From: Rubellimicrobium arenae
Lineage (GTDB): Bacteria; Pseudomonadota; Alphaproteobacteria; Rhodobacterales; Rhodobacteraceae
Direction: 5' to 3'
Length of the DNA stretch: 64,000 bases
Assembly (NCBI RefSeq): GCF_017916295.1
Contig: NZ_JAFMSS010000006.1
Location: forward strand, 124,001-188,000
Position numbers and translations under genes: made by a program. Below, in pieces: positions 26,633-35,736 of this stretch. Within the stretch, counting starts at the first letter, position 1; every line of letters begins with the position of its first letter. The notes under the pieces were generated by a model. The model was not told where the DNA came from and did no database searches. It saw nothing but the letters and a program-made list of their open reading frames with translations.

Positions 26633-26920
26633 TCAGGCGTTGATGCTGTCCTTGAGCGCCTTGGCGACGGTGATCTTGACCACCTTGTCCGCAGGTTTCT
26701 GGATCTGCTCGCCCGTAGACGGGTTCCGTGCGGTGCGCTCGGGCCGCTCGCGGCAGTAGATCTTGCCCACGCCAGGCAGCGTAACGGCGCCCCCTTGGAC
26801 CACCGTTTCGGTGATGATGCCGGTGAGCGCCTCGAGCGCCGCTCCGGCCTGCTTCTTGTCGCCTCCCGTGCGCTCGGCCAGCGCCGCCACGAGTTGCGCC
26901 TTGGTCATTTGGTTGGCCAT
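26633..26920 (-). CDS. HU-family DNA-binding protein
   Basis: The 95-residue protein has the HU fold: 'MTKAQLVAALAERTGGDKKQ', 'ALTGIITETVVQGGAVTLPG', then 'RNPSTGEQIQKPADKVVKIT', which is the DNA-intercalating arm with its RNP tip, and a final helix 'AKALKDSIN'. It bends and compacts DNA as a dimer. The start follows GGAGGG. The 330 bases upstream (26921-27253) hold its promoter and no other supported gene. Confidence 0.93.
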   Translation of the reverse strand: MANQMTKAQLVAALAERTGGDKKQAGAALEALTGIITETVVQGGAVTLPGVGKIYCRERPERTARNPSTGEQIQKPADKVVKITVAKALKDSINA

Positions 26921-27253
26921 GTGTCCCTCCTGTTGCGCGGCCTCTGAGGCCGTCGGAGCTCCATGCTCCGCCGCGGCTCAACCCGCTTGTCCAGAAAAAC
27001 CTCTGTTCCCTCAGGAAAGCCGCGGATCGTTGCGCTGGAAAAGGGACACTGGTGCCCAGCTTGGGCACAGAGCTATGCGCACCTAGAAAATGCACCGCTC
27101 AAGAGACTGAGCGGGTGAGGTCCGCCAGCATGTGCGTCTTTCGAGAAAGACGCACTGAGAAAGGGTGGGGGTTGGAGACGCCTTATCAGTGCTCAACAGA
27201 GCAAAGCGCTGCGTCACAGGTTGCTATCGGTGGGGACGCCCTAAATAGCTGTT

Positions 27254-27430
27254 ATGACAAGGCGCGCTGCTCTCAATGTATCCCTGACCCCCGAGCTGGT
27301 GGCCTTCGTGGCCGCTCAGGTCGGTTCAGGCCGTTATGCCAGCGCGAGCGAGGTGGTGCGGGCCGCGCTCCGCTGCCTCGAACGGGACGTTGTAACAGGA
27401 CCGCCGGGCTCTGAAGCCGTCCCGTCTTGA
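27254..27430 (+). CDS. ParD-like ribbon-helix-helix antitoxin, short and without a toxin partner
   Basis: This 58-residue product, too short for routine calling, begins 'MTRRAALNVSLTPELVAFVA' and contains 'GRYASASEVVRAALRCLE', the ribbon-helix-helix DNA-binding half of ParD antitoxins. The toxin-binding C-terminal tail is short and dissimilar, and no ParE toxin follows. Its stop codon overlaps the TTG start of the hybrid kinase (TTGA), so the gene may now serve as a leader for, or regulator of, the kinase. Confidence in the family is good; in the function, low. Confidence 0.6.
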   Translation: MTRRAALNVSLTPELVAFVAAQVGSGRYASASEVVRAALRCLERDVVTGPPGSEAVPS

Positions 27431-30009
27431 GCCGCGCCCACGATCTCGGTGAGCCGGACAACGTGCGGCATGACACTGCAGCCGAGCGCGAGCAGCTCCT
27501 GCGCGCCTTTGATCAGGCGCCCGGGCTCGTTGCTATGCTGGAGAGCGCAGAGCACCGCTTCACCTTTGTCAACGCGGCCTACCGCACGCTGATCGGCGGC
27601 CGCGAGGTGGTGGGCAAAACGGTCCGAGAGGCGCTCCCGGAACTGAAAGGCCAAGGCTTCTTCGAACTGCTCGACCAGGTCTACCGATCGGGCGAGCCAT
27701 TCCGGGGCACCTCGATGGCGGCCCGTGTTGTGCGCGTGACCGGCGAGCCAGCCGAGGAGCGCATCTTCGACTTCGTCTACCAGCCCGTCACCGATCCGGA
27801 CGGGCTGGTCACGGGCATCTTCGCTCAAGGCGTGGACGTCACCGAACGGCACACGGCCGAACAGCGGGTGGCCGAGGTCCAGCGCCGGCTCGACGCCGTG
27901 TTGACCAACGCCTCCGTTGCCATCTTCCTCATGGATGAGCGGCAGCACTGCGCCTACATGAACCGCGCGGCCGAGGAGCTCACGGGCTACACCTTTGCCC
28001 AGACGCAGGGCCGTCCCCTGCACGACGTCATCCACCACACGCACCCGGACGGCCGTCCCTTCCCCCTCGAGGACTGCGCCATCGACCGCGCTTTCCCGGA
28101 GAACGCCGACACGCGCGGCGAGGAGGTCTTCGTCCATAAGGATGGCTCCTTCTACCCGGTCGCTTATGTCGCGTCGCCCATCCGCGACGAGGCCTCCCGC
28201 ACGATCGGCACCATCATCGAGGTGCGAGACATCTCGAAAGAGAAGGCGGGGCAACGTGAGCTGGAGGAGGCCCAAGCTGTCGCGGAGACGCTGAACCGCA
28301 CCGGCGTCATGATCGCGGCCGAACTCGACCTCAAGAAGGTCGTCCAGCAGGTCACAGACGCCGGCGTGGACCTCACGGGGGCGGCGTTCGGGGCGTTCTT
28401 CTACAACGTGCTGACCGAAGCAGGCGAGAGCATGCTGCTCTACAGCCTCTCGGGCGCAGATCGCGCCCACTTCGACCAGTTCGGCCTGCCGCGCGCCACG
28501 GCCGTGTTCCACCCAACCTTTGCCGGCGAGGGTGTGGTGCGCTCCGACGACATCCTCCTCGATCCGCGCTACGGCAAGAACGATCCGCACAAGGGTATGC
28601 CAGAGGGCCACCTGCCGGTTCGCAGCTACCTGGCCGTGTCAGTCGTCTCCCGCTCGGGCGAGGTGGTGGGTGGCCTCTTCTTCGGCCATCCCGAGCCGGG
28701 CCGTTTTGCCGAGCGCCATGAGCGCATCATCGTGGGGCTCGCGGCGCAGGCGGCCATCGCCATCGACAACGCGCGTCTCTTCCAGGCCGTGCAGCGAGCC
28801 AACGAGACACTCGAGGCCCGGGTCGCCGAGCGCACCGAGGAGCTTGTCCGCACCCAGGAAGCGCTTCAGCAGTCGCAGAAGATGGAAGCCGTGGGCCAGC
28901 TCACCGGAGGCATCGCGCATGACTTCAACAACCTCCTGGCCGGGATCTCGGGCAGCCTGGAGCTGATGGCCTCGCGCCTGAGCCAAGGCCGGGTGCAGGA
29001 TGTCGAGCGCTACATGACTGCGGCCCAAGGAGCCGCTCGGCGGGCCGCCGCGCTGACCCACCGTCTTCTGGCCTTCTCCCGCCGCCAGACACTCGACCCC
29101 AAGCCCACCGACGTGAACCGGCTCGTGACGGGCATGGAAGAGTTGATCCAGCGCACAGTCGGGCCGGCCATCACCATCGAGACCGTGGGGGCCTCGAGCC
29201 TGTGGACGGCGCTGGTCGATGCTCCTCAGCTGGAGAGCGCCATCCTCAACCTTTGCATCAACGCCCGCGATGCGATGCCGGACGGGGGGCGCATCACCAT
29301 CGAGACCGCGAACAAGTGGATGGACCGCGCGGCCGCGCGCCAGCACGACATGCCTGAGGGGCAGTATCTGTCGCTCTGCGTGACGGACACCGGGACGGGC
29401 ATGAGCGCGGAGGTGAAGGCCCGTGCCTTTGACCCGTTCTTCACCACCAAACCCATTGGGCAAGGGACAGGCCTGGGTCTGTCGATGATCTACGGCTTTG
29501 CCAAGCAGACGGGCGGGCAGGTGCGCATCTACTCGGAAGTGGGAGAAGGCACTACGGTGTGCATCTACCTGCCCCGTCATCATGGCTCCGCCGAGATCGA
29601 TGACAGTGACGGCGACCACAGTGAGCCAGTCGGAGCCAGCCAAGGCGAGACGGTGCTCGTTGTGGACGATGAGCCCACCGTGCGCATGCTCGTGACCGAC
29701 GTGCTGGAAGAGCTGGGCTACAGCGCCCTTGAGGCGGCTGATAGTGCGGCAGGGCTCAAGATCCTGCAGTCCAGTGCCCGGATCGATCTTCTTGTGACCG
29801 ACGTGGGACTGCCCGGGGGCATGAACGGCCGGCAGATGGCGGACGCGGCCCGAGTGAGCCGCCCCGACCTCAAGGTGCTGTTCATCACCGGCTATGCCGA
29901 GAACGCAGCAGTCGGGAACGGACACCTGGAGCCTGGTATGGCGGTGCTCACCAAGCCCTTCGCGGTCGACATCCTGGCCGCGCGGATCAGAGAGCTGATC
30001 ACCGCATAG
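27427..30009 (+). CDS. Hybrid sensor histidine kinase, PAS-PAS-GAF-HisKA-HATPase-receiver
   Basis: The 860-residue soluble protein has two PAS modules (about residues 20-150 and 155-280), a GAF domain (about 295-450), a coiled coil, the H box 'GGIAHDFNNLLAGI' (about 495), HATPase with 'GTGLGLSMIYGF' and a receiver with 'VTDVGLPGGMNG' and 'VLTKPFAV'. From GAF onward it closely resembles the kinase at 11646, so the pair arose by duplication with different PAS sets. It starts at a TTG that overlaps the ParD-like stop; a GTG at 27463 is an alternative. Its signal is unknown. Confidence 0.9.
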   Translation: MSRAHDLGEPDNVRHDTAAEREQLLRAFDQAPGLVAMLESAEHRFTFVNAAYRTLIGGREVVGKTVREALPELKGQGFFELLDQVYRSGEPFRGTSMAARVVRVTGEPAEERIFDFVYQPVTDPDGLVTGIFAQGVDVTERHTAEQRVAEVQRRLDAVLTNASVAIFLMDERQHCAYMNRAAEELTGYTFAQTQGRPLHDVIHHTHPDGRPFPLEDCAIDRAFPENADTRGEEVFVHKDGSFYPVAYVASPIRDEASRTIGTIIEVRDISKEKAGQRELEEAQAVAETLNRTGVMIAAELDLKKVVQQVTDAGVDLTGAAFGAFFYNVLTEAGESMLLYSLSGADRAHFDQFGLPRATAVFHPTFAGEGVVRSDDILLDPRYGKNDPHKGMPEGHLPVRSYLAVSVVSRSGEVVGGLFFGHPEPGRFAERHERIIVGLAAQAAIAIDNARLFQAVQRANETLEARVAERTEELVRTQEALQQSQKMEAVGQLTGGIAHDFNNLLAGISGSLELMASRLSQGRVQDVERYMTAAQGAARRAAALTHRLLAFSRRQTLDPKPTDVNRLVTGMEELIQRTVGPAITIETVGASSLWTALVDAPQLESAILNLCINARDAMPDGGRITIETANKWMDRAAARQHDMPEGQYLSLCVTDTGTGMSAEVKARAFDPFFTTKPIGQGTGLGLSMIYGFAKQTGGQVRIYSEVGEGTTVCIYLPRHHGSAEIDDSDGDHSEPVGASQGETVLVVDDEPTVRMLVTDVLEELGYSALEAADSAAGLKILQSSARIDLLVTDVGLPGGMNGRQMADAARVSRPDLKVLFITGYAENAAVGNGHLEPGMAVLTKPFAVDILAARIRELITA

Positions 30010-31244
30010 AGGCGTGGAGACCTGAGACGGCCCTCCCGAAGAGCGAAGAGAGATCGAACGCCGATACTCAGCTCGGGACTCTGCGACCCTGACCAGCAAT
30101 GGTTTCATGAGCAACGCGGTGGACCACGAGCCTGCTGGCTCCGCGTTCCTCACCCCTGAAAAGAAAGCGACCGAGAGACATGGCTGATCGCGAGCAGATG
30201 GTGGTCCGCCAGAAGGCGCTGGCCGAGTTCGGCGAGCTGACCCTGCGCAGCGACAGCCTCGACAAGGTGCTGCAGGAGGCCTGCCGCATCGTGGCCGACG
30301 CGCTCGAGACCGACCTCGCCAAGGTGCTGGAGATCCAGCCAGAGACCCAGGAGCTGCTGGTCAAGGCGGGCGTGGGCTGGAAGCCGGGCATTGTTGGCCA
30401 GACGCGGATCCTCATGGGCGAGTGGTCGTCCGAGGCTTACGCCATCGAGACCGCCGAGCCTGTCATCATGCAGGACATCCGCCACGAGGAGCGCTTCGAC
30501 ATCCCTGAGTTCCTGAGAGAGCATGGCGTTGTTGCGTTGGTGAACGTGCCCATCTTCCTGCCGGGCAGGAAACCTTACGGCCTTCTCCAGGTGGACAGCC
30601 GCGCGCCGCGCGAGTTCGACGACGAGGACATCCAGTTCCTGCGCACCTACGCCACCATCCTGGGCCCGGTGATCGACCGTCTGCACAAGTCCCATAGCCT
30701 CGAGCAGGCACTCCTGACCAACCGGCACCTGCTCGAGGAGCTGCAGCACCGGGTCAAGAACCAGTTCACCATCATCGCGAGCCTGCTCCGCATGGGAACG
30801 AGACAGGCCAAGTCCGGAGAGACACGCCAGGAGCTGGCGGCCGTGGGTCAGCGTGTCGAGACGCTCAGGATCCTCAACGAACAGCTCTACATCGCGGGCA
30901 CCGTCGATCGGCTGCGCCTGCGTCCCTTCATCATGCAGGTGGTCGAGAACCTCGTTCACCTGAACCCTCCCGAGGCTGGGGAGGTGCGGCTCGAGTTCGC
31001 GATCGAAGAGGTGGAGGTCAGCCCCGAGAGGGCCGTGCCCTTAGGCCTGATCCTGAACGAGTTCGTCACCAACAGCCTGAAGCACGCATTCGACGGGCGT
31101 GGTGGGATGATCGAGGTCAAGATAGAAACCCAGGACACGGGCACGATGCGCCTGCAGGTCAGGGACAACGGCAAGGGCCTGTCCTCCGGGCCACGTGAGG
31201 CGCGACCCGGCTCCGGGACGGGTCTGCGGCTGATCGGTGCCTTA

Positions 31245-32098
31245 GAGGGCCTAACAGAACCTCCTTGTGGTGATGGCGTTGTCCTCATCATGAGAGAGTT
31301 GGTGAGCGACGAGATGTGGTCGGCGGTGGAGCCGCTGCTGCCCGAGGAGAAGGCGAAGCCGAAGGGTGGTCGGCCGCGATGCTCGGATCGGGCGGCCTTG
31401 CGCGGGATCGTGTTCGTGCTGCGCTCCGGCGTGCCCTGGGAGATGCTGCCGCGAGAGGTGTTCGGCTGCTCGGGCATGACCTGCTGGCGACGGCTGCGGG
31501 ATTGGCAGCGGGCGGAGGTGTGGGACGGCCTTCACCGGGTCCTGCTTGAGCGGCTGGACCGGGCCGGTGAGCTGGACTGGTCGCGTGCTGCCATCGACTC
31601 GGCCTCGGTCGGGGCAAAAAGGGGGGTGCTGCGACCGGCCCGAACCCGACGGATCGCGGCAAGCCGGGCACCAAGCGCCACACCGTCACCGATGCCCGCG
31701 GCACGCCGCTCGGCGTGACGATCACCGGCGCGAACCGTCACGACAGCATGGCGCTCGCGCCGACCTTGGACGCCGTGCCCGGCGTGCGATCGGGCAAGCG
31801 AGGTCGCCCCCGCAAGCGCCCGGCCAAGCTGCACGCCGACAAGGCCTACGACAGCCGCCGGTGCCGCGCGGAATGCCGAGCCCGCGGCATCCGCCCTCGC
31901 ATCGCACGAAAGGGCGTCGAGACCTCCGCCCGTCTCGGCCGCCACCGCTGGGTCGTCGAGCGCACCTTTGCCTGGTTCGCTCAGTTCCGCAGGCTGGCCA
32001 TCCGCTACGAGCGCCGCGCCGACATCCACCTGGCCTTCACCAAGCTCGGCGCCGCGCTCATCTGCCTGAACCAGATCAGGAGGTTCTGTTAGGCCCTC
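31245..32098 (+). mobile_element. IS5-family (IS427-group) insertion sequence, 854 bp
   Basis: The ends are perfect inverted repeats of at least 20 bases: the left begins GAGGGCCTAACAGAACCTCC at 31245, and the right is its complement ending at 32098. TTA (31242-31244 and 32099-32101) is duplicated at the target. One transposase in two overlapping frames fills it. The intact ends, clean target duplication and restorable host gene point to a recent insertion. Confidence 0.93.
31289..32092 (+). CDS. IS427-group transposase, two frames joined by -1 frameshifting
   Basis: The first frame starts at the ATG 31289 ('MRELVSDEMWSAVEPLLPEE') and carries the N-terminal DUF4096-type domain and the first catalytic Asp ('SRAAIDSASV'). 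A slippery run of five A and six G at 31616-31626 allows a -1 shift into the second frame, which continues 'GPNPTDRGKPGTKRHTVTDA', 'HADKAYDSRRCR' (second Asp) and 'WVVERTFAWFAQFRRLAIRY' (catalytic Glu) to the TAG at 32092. All DDE residues are present, so the enzyme is probably active. Confidence 0.9.
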
Positions 32099-32185
32099 TT
32101 AGCGCATCAGATCGAGGCCAAGCCCGTCTGGTCCTCAGCCGAGCCAGGGACGGCGCTCTCTCTGGAGTTCAGCGGTCAGGACTGA

Positions 32186-32516
32186 GGGAGCACATGGTGC
32201 TCGCGTTGCAAGCCAAACGGTGGATGCGTGCTCACCCTCAAAATCCCTGCACTCGCAGACGTGCCCTCCGGCGCTGTCCTGGTCTCCTGCTAGGGACCTC
32301 TGTCTCACATGACCTCGCCCTTGCCAGAAATGGCGGCTCGCCGTGTGCGTATTTCTTGCAGACCGTGTGGAAACGCACCCGGCGCCGAGCGACAGGGAGC
32401 TTCAAACTCTCGGTGACGGACGCTGACCCGCTTTCGGCTCCTGTGGGGCCGTAGAGCGAACTGAGCGATCAGGAACTACCTCGGGTGGTCACCAGTCAGG
32501 CAGCACGGGTGTGCTG
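32186..32516. other. Intergenic stretch without a supported gene
   Basis: About 330 bases between the split kinase and a transposase relic; no motif-bearing frame is seen. Confidence 0.4.
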
Positions 32517-32794
32517 TTAACCCTTTGCCGCGGCGATCAGGCCGGGCACTCCGATCAGGCTGATGGCGCGCCGGATGTTGTAGACGAGCGCCGTCAGGCT
32601 GAACTCGCCCCGGGCATTGTCCAGTCGCCGCATGAGGAAAGCGCCCTGGTTCGTCCATTGCTTGATCGTGCCGAACGGGTGCTCGACGCAGGTTCTTCGC
32701 TGATTGAGGACCTCGGGGCGGGCTGCGAGCCGCACCGCCATGCGGCCCAGCACGGCCTCGTTCTCCAGGCGCGAGACGTATCGCCAGAGATACC
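32517..32794 (-). pseudogene. IS1182-family transposase, C-terminal relic
   Basis: The minus strand encodes 'RLENEAVLGRMAVRLAARPE', 'TCVEHPFGTIKQWTNQGAFL' and 'EFSLTALVYNIRRAISLIGV' ending at a TAA. This is the C-terminal catalytic part of IS1182-type DDE transposases, with the final Glu in VEHPFG. The rest of the protein is missing; the frame dissolves right of about 32795. It shows an older insertion next to the Clp stub and MITE-like element. Confidence 0.8.
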
Positions 32795-32894
32795 CAAGCC
32801 AGCCTTGGTTGCAGTGCCACGGCCGAGGCGACTAGCCTTGGCAAGGGCGATCACTCTGCCCTTCGTGCCTTCCTTTGGGTAAAGCAAAGGACTG

Positions 32895-33026
32895 ATACCA
32901 CCGCGCACATGAACTGACCCATGTGGCGCAACGATATAGACAACTGCCGCGCCAGAGGCGCGCAGGGGCGGGATTGAAACGGCGCGCCTGCGACTCGGAC
33001 GGGTCAGTTCATGTGCGCGGTGGTAT
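32895..33026. mobile_element. 132-bp MITE-like element with 26-bp perfect terminal inverted repeats
   Basis: Bases 32895-32920 and 33001-33026 are exact reverse complements of 26 bases, beginning ATACCACCGCGCACATGAAC. The 80 bases between are non-coding. TA at both outer ends fits the TA target preference of IS630/Tc1-type elements. No transposase is inside, so movement would need one in trans. It lies exactly where the Clp ATPase gene is broken. Confidence 0.75.
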
Positions 33027-33293
33027 GATCCTGCAGGAAGGCGAGCGGGCTTCCGGCCCGAGTTCGGTGCCCGTGAGCTCAGGCGCCTGATCCGGTCGGA
33101 GGTCGAGACCCAGCTTGCCCGCGCGATGCTCGCGAACGAGGTCCACGAGGGCGACCGCGTGGTCGCCCGCTGGGACGCCGAAGCGGGCAAGGTCGTGTTG
33201 GAGCCGCAGCCGGATGACACCCCCGCAGCGGAGATCTCCGACGACAGGAAAGATGCCAACAGAGATAGGCACTCGGCCGAGGCGGCAGAATAG
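33027..33293 (+). pseudogene. C-terminal stub of a Clp/Hsp100 ATPase (ClpK/ClpG-like)
   Basis: Reading from the MITE-like element's right end, the frame gives 'GFRPEFGARELRRLIRSEVE', 'TQLARAMLANEVHEGDRVVA' and a charged tail of about 35 residues ending at TAG 33293. The first part is the D2-small domain of ClpB/ClpC-type unfoldases. The long acidic tail recalls ClpK/ClpG proteins of stress-tolerance loci. Everything upstream of this domain is gone. It has no start site and is presumed non-functional. Confidence 0.75.
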
Positions 33294-33339
33294 GGAGGTG
33301 CCGGGCCCGGCGGTTAGCCCGCCGGGACGACCAAGGCAA

Positions 33340-33376
33340 AGGGCCGGGTCCCTCACGGATCCGGCCCTCCCTTCTT
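33340..33376 (+). terminator. Terminator hairpin between the Clp stub and ftsH
   Basis: AGGGCCGG (33340-33347) pairs with CCGGCCCT (33361-33368), with extra TCC/GGA pairing inside and a T-rich tail on the + strand. It lies between two convergent genes and could stop transcription from both. Confidence 0.65.
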
Positions 33377-33400
33377 TGTATCAGCAGCAAACTTCGGTGC

Positions 33401-35245
33401 TCAGGCTCGGCGGGCGATCTCCTGGGGCACGGCGCCTCGATCTACCAGGGAACGCAACTCCTCTTCGCCAATCGTTTCCTTCTCCAAAAGGAGCCGTGCT
33501 GTCCGCTCCAGCACGGGCCGTTGCGCCTCCAGCAGCGCCACCGTGCGGTCGAAGGTCGCGTCCACGATCCGGCGCACCTCCTCGTCAACGGCGGCGGCGG
33601 TCTCGTCGGAGTAGTCGCGCTCCTTGGGCCCGTAGTAGGGCTGGTCGGTCGCCACGAACGAGCGTCGCTCACGGTCGAGCGCGACATGGCCCAGCCGCTC
33701 GGTCATGCCGTAGCGCGTGACCATGGCGCGGGCGATGTCGGTGACCTTGACGAGGTCGTCGGCCGCCCCGGTCGAGAGATGCCGATAGACGATCCACTCC
33801 GCCGCGCGCCCGCCCAGGAGCACGGCCATCTTGGCCTCGAGCTCCTCGCGGGTCATCAGGAAGCGGTCCTCGGTCGGGCGCTGGATGGTGTAGCCCAAAG
33901 CCCCTACCCCTCGCGGGATGATGGACACCTTGTGGACCGGATCCACACCGGGGAGCGCCAGCGCCACGAGCGCGTGCCCCATCTCATGATAGGCCACGAT
34001 CTCGCGCTCCTTGGGATTGAGGAGCCGGTTGCGCTTCTCGAGCCCGGCCACAATCCGCTCGACGGCGTTGGTGAAGTCCTCCATCGTCACCGCCTCGGCC
34101 CCCCGGCGCGTGGCGAGCAGCGCGGCCTCGTTGACGAGGTTGGCGAGGTCGGCGCCGGTGAAGCCCGGGGTCAGATCTGCCACCTTCTCGGCGTCCACGT
34201 CGGAGGCAAGCTTGGCTTTTCTCATATGCACGCCCAAGATCTGGACGCGCCCGAGCTTGTCGGGCCGGTCCACCAGCACCTGCCGGTCGAAGCGCCCGGC
34301 GCGCAGCAGCGCCGGATCGAGGATCTCCGGCCTGTTGGTCGCCGCCAGCAGCACCAGCCCGGTCGAAGGGTCGAAGCCGTCGAGCTCTACGAGGAGCTGG
34401 TTCAGCGTCTGCTCCTTCTCGTCGTGGCCGCCCGCCAGGGGGCCGATGCCCCGGGCGCGGCCCAGCGCGTCGAGCTCGTCGATGAAGATGATGGCCGGGG
34501 CGCGGCTGCGGGCCTGCTCGAAGAGGTCACGGACACGCGCAGCCCCCACGCCCACGAACATCTCCACGAACTCGGAGCCTGAGATGGAGAAGAACGGCAC
34601 CCCCGCCTCGCCCGCGACGGCCTTGGCCAGCAGCGTCTTGCCGGTGCCCGGAGGCCCCACCAGCAGTACGCCCTTGGGCATGCGGCCACCCAGGCGTCCG
34701 TAGCTCTGCGGGTCCTTGAGGAACTCGACGATCTCGCGAAGCTCATCCTTGGCCTCGTCCACCCCGGCCACGTCGGCAAAGGTCACCCCGGTGTCCTGCT
34801 CGACATAAACCCGGGCCCTGCTCTTGCCGATCTGCATGAGCGTACCGCCAACACCTCCGCCCATCCGCTTCAGGAGGTAGACCCAGACACCGACAAAGAG
34901 CGCGACGGGAATGATCCAGGAAAGGAGGTCGCGCAGCCAGGTGCTCTCGATCTGGCCTGTCACCACCACACCATGCTCGGCCAACTCACGGGCGAGGTCC
35001 GGCTCCACCCGCGTGGTGATGAACATGGACCGGCCATCCAGAGGCTCTGTGAAGCTGCCTTGGATGAACCGGTCGGAGACGGCCACCTCGGCGATCCGGC
35101 CCTCGTCCAGATAGGACTCGAAGGCGCTGTAGGGGATCTGCGCGACCTCTGTGGCCGTGGTGTAGACATACTGGAAGAGCATCAGGCCGACGAAGGCGGC
35201 GACCCAATACCAGGCGGACAGCTTTATTCGTCTCGTGTCATCCAT
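33401..35245 (-). CDS. ftsH: ATP-dependent zinc metalloprotease FtsH
   Basis: The 614-residue membrane protease has a transmembrane helix at residues 11-30, a periplasmic domain, a second helix at 110-126, the AAA module with Walker A 'GPPGTGKT' (197-204), Walker B 'IIFIDELDALGR' and SRH 'ATNRPEILDPALLRAGRFDR', and the zinc site 'HEMGH' at about residue 412. It degrades misfolded membrane and short-lived cytosolic proteins. Being encoded among Hsp20, DegP-like and Clp genes, it is probably the accessory stress-type FtsH and not the only copy in the genome, as in transmissible stress-tolerance loci; that is inference. Confidence 0.95.
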   Translation of the reverse strand: MDDTRRIKLSAWYWVAAFVGLMLFQYVYTTATEVAQIPYSAFESYLDEGRIAEVAVSDRFIQGSFTEPLDGRSMFITTRVEPDLARELAEHGVVVTGQIESTWLRDLLSWIIPVALFVGVWVYLLKRMGGGVGGTLMQIGKSRARVYVEQDTGVTFADVAGVDEAKDELREIVEFLKDPQSYGRLGGRMPKGVLLVGPPGTGKTLLAKAVAGEAGVPFFSISGSEFVEMFVGVGAARVRDLFEQARSRAPAIIFIDELDALGRARGIGPLAGGHDEKEQTLNQLLVELDGFDPSTGLVLLAATNRPEILDPALLRAGRFDRQVLVDRPDKLGRVQILGVHMRKAKLASDVDAEKVADLTPGFTGADLANLVNEAALLATRRGAEAVTMEDFTNAVERIVAGLEKRNRLLNPKEREIVAYHEMGHALVALALPGVDPVHKVSIIPRGVGALGYTIQRPTEDRFLMTREELEAKMAVLLGGRAAEWIVYRHLSTGAADDLVKVTDIARAMVTRYGMTERLGHVALDRERRSFVATDQPYYGPKERDYSDETAAAVDEEVRRIVDATFDRTVALLEAQRPVLERTARLLLEKETIGEEELRSLVDRGAVPQEIARRA

Positions 35246-35337
35246 CGCCGTAACACCCCATCGCTGTAGAACCCCGATGGCCGTCAGGGAGGAGCGAGCC
35301 GGCCCCTACGGGCTGGCCCACTCCCACTCAGCCCCGA

Positions 35338-35703
35338 TTAGGCTGTCGAATGCGGCCGGTGATTATCGGACCAGAGCAGGGCCGCCGCGACGATGACCAC
35401 GACGAGCCCAAGCACGACATGCGCGCCCATTGCGGTCCTCAGCTCCGAGAAGCCCAGCACCCAGGGCGCGATCACCGCCCAGAGGCCGAGCAGGCCGTTC
35501 ACCCATTCCTCCGCCCGGTGATACGAGACCAGGGCCGCCAGCGCGATGAGCGCAATGGCGGCGCCCACGATCCAGGCGTTCCAGGCCGCGGCCGTCACGG
35601 TCGTGAACTCCAGGAACCAAGGCGACAGGGCCAGACCGAGACCCGCGAGGATGTTGGCAGCATCCGCCGGGTTGTGGTCGCGGAAGTTTGTCGAATGCAT
35701 CAT
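35338..35703 (-). CDS. SPW-repeat membrane protein
   Basis: The 121-residue product has four membrane helices with two SPW motifs: 'GLALSPWFLEF' and 'AVIAPWVLGFS' (the second degenerate). SPW-repeat proteins are of unknown function but recur in stress and acid-resistance gene clusters, where they take a place similar to HdeD. The start follows AGGAGGAAAACCA. It lies upstream of ftsH on the same strand with a 92-base gap. Confidence 0.85.
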   Translation of the reverse strand: MMHSTNFRDHNPADAANILAGLGLALSPWFLEFTTVTAAAWNAWIVGAAIALIALAALVSYHRAEEWVNGLLGLWAVIAPWVLGFSELRTAMGAHVVLGLVVVIVAAALLWSDNHRPHSTA

Positions 35704-35736
35704 TGGTTTTCCTCCTTTCTGTTTCTGCGGTTTGCT

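Larger units (their letters stand above)
30180..32185 (+). pseudogene. GAF / HisKA_2-type sensor histidine kinase interrupted by an IS element
   Basis: Residues 1-355 encode a GAF domain (about 10-160), the HisKA_2 box 'EELQHRVKNQFTIIASLL' and an HATPase N box 'GLILNEFVTNSLKHAF' with 'DNGKGL'. At codon TTA (31242-31244) an 854-bp IS enters. Removing it and one TTA copy restores the frame with 27 further residues ('AHQIEAKPVWSSAEPGTALS' onward) to the TGA at 32183-32185, giving a 382-residue kinase. As it stands the frame reads into the transposase. Loss of the final strand of the ATPase domain may impair function. Confidence 0.9.
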
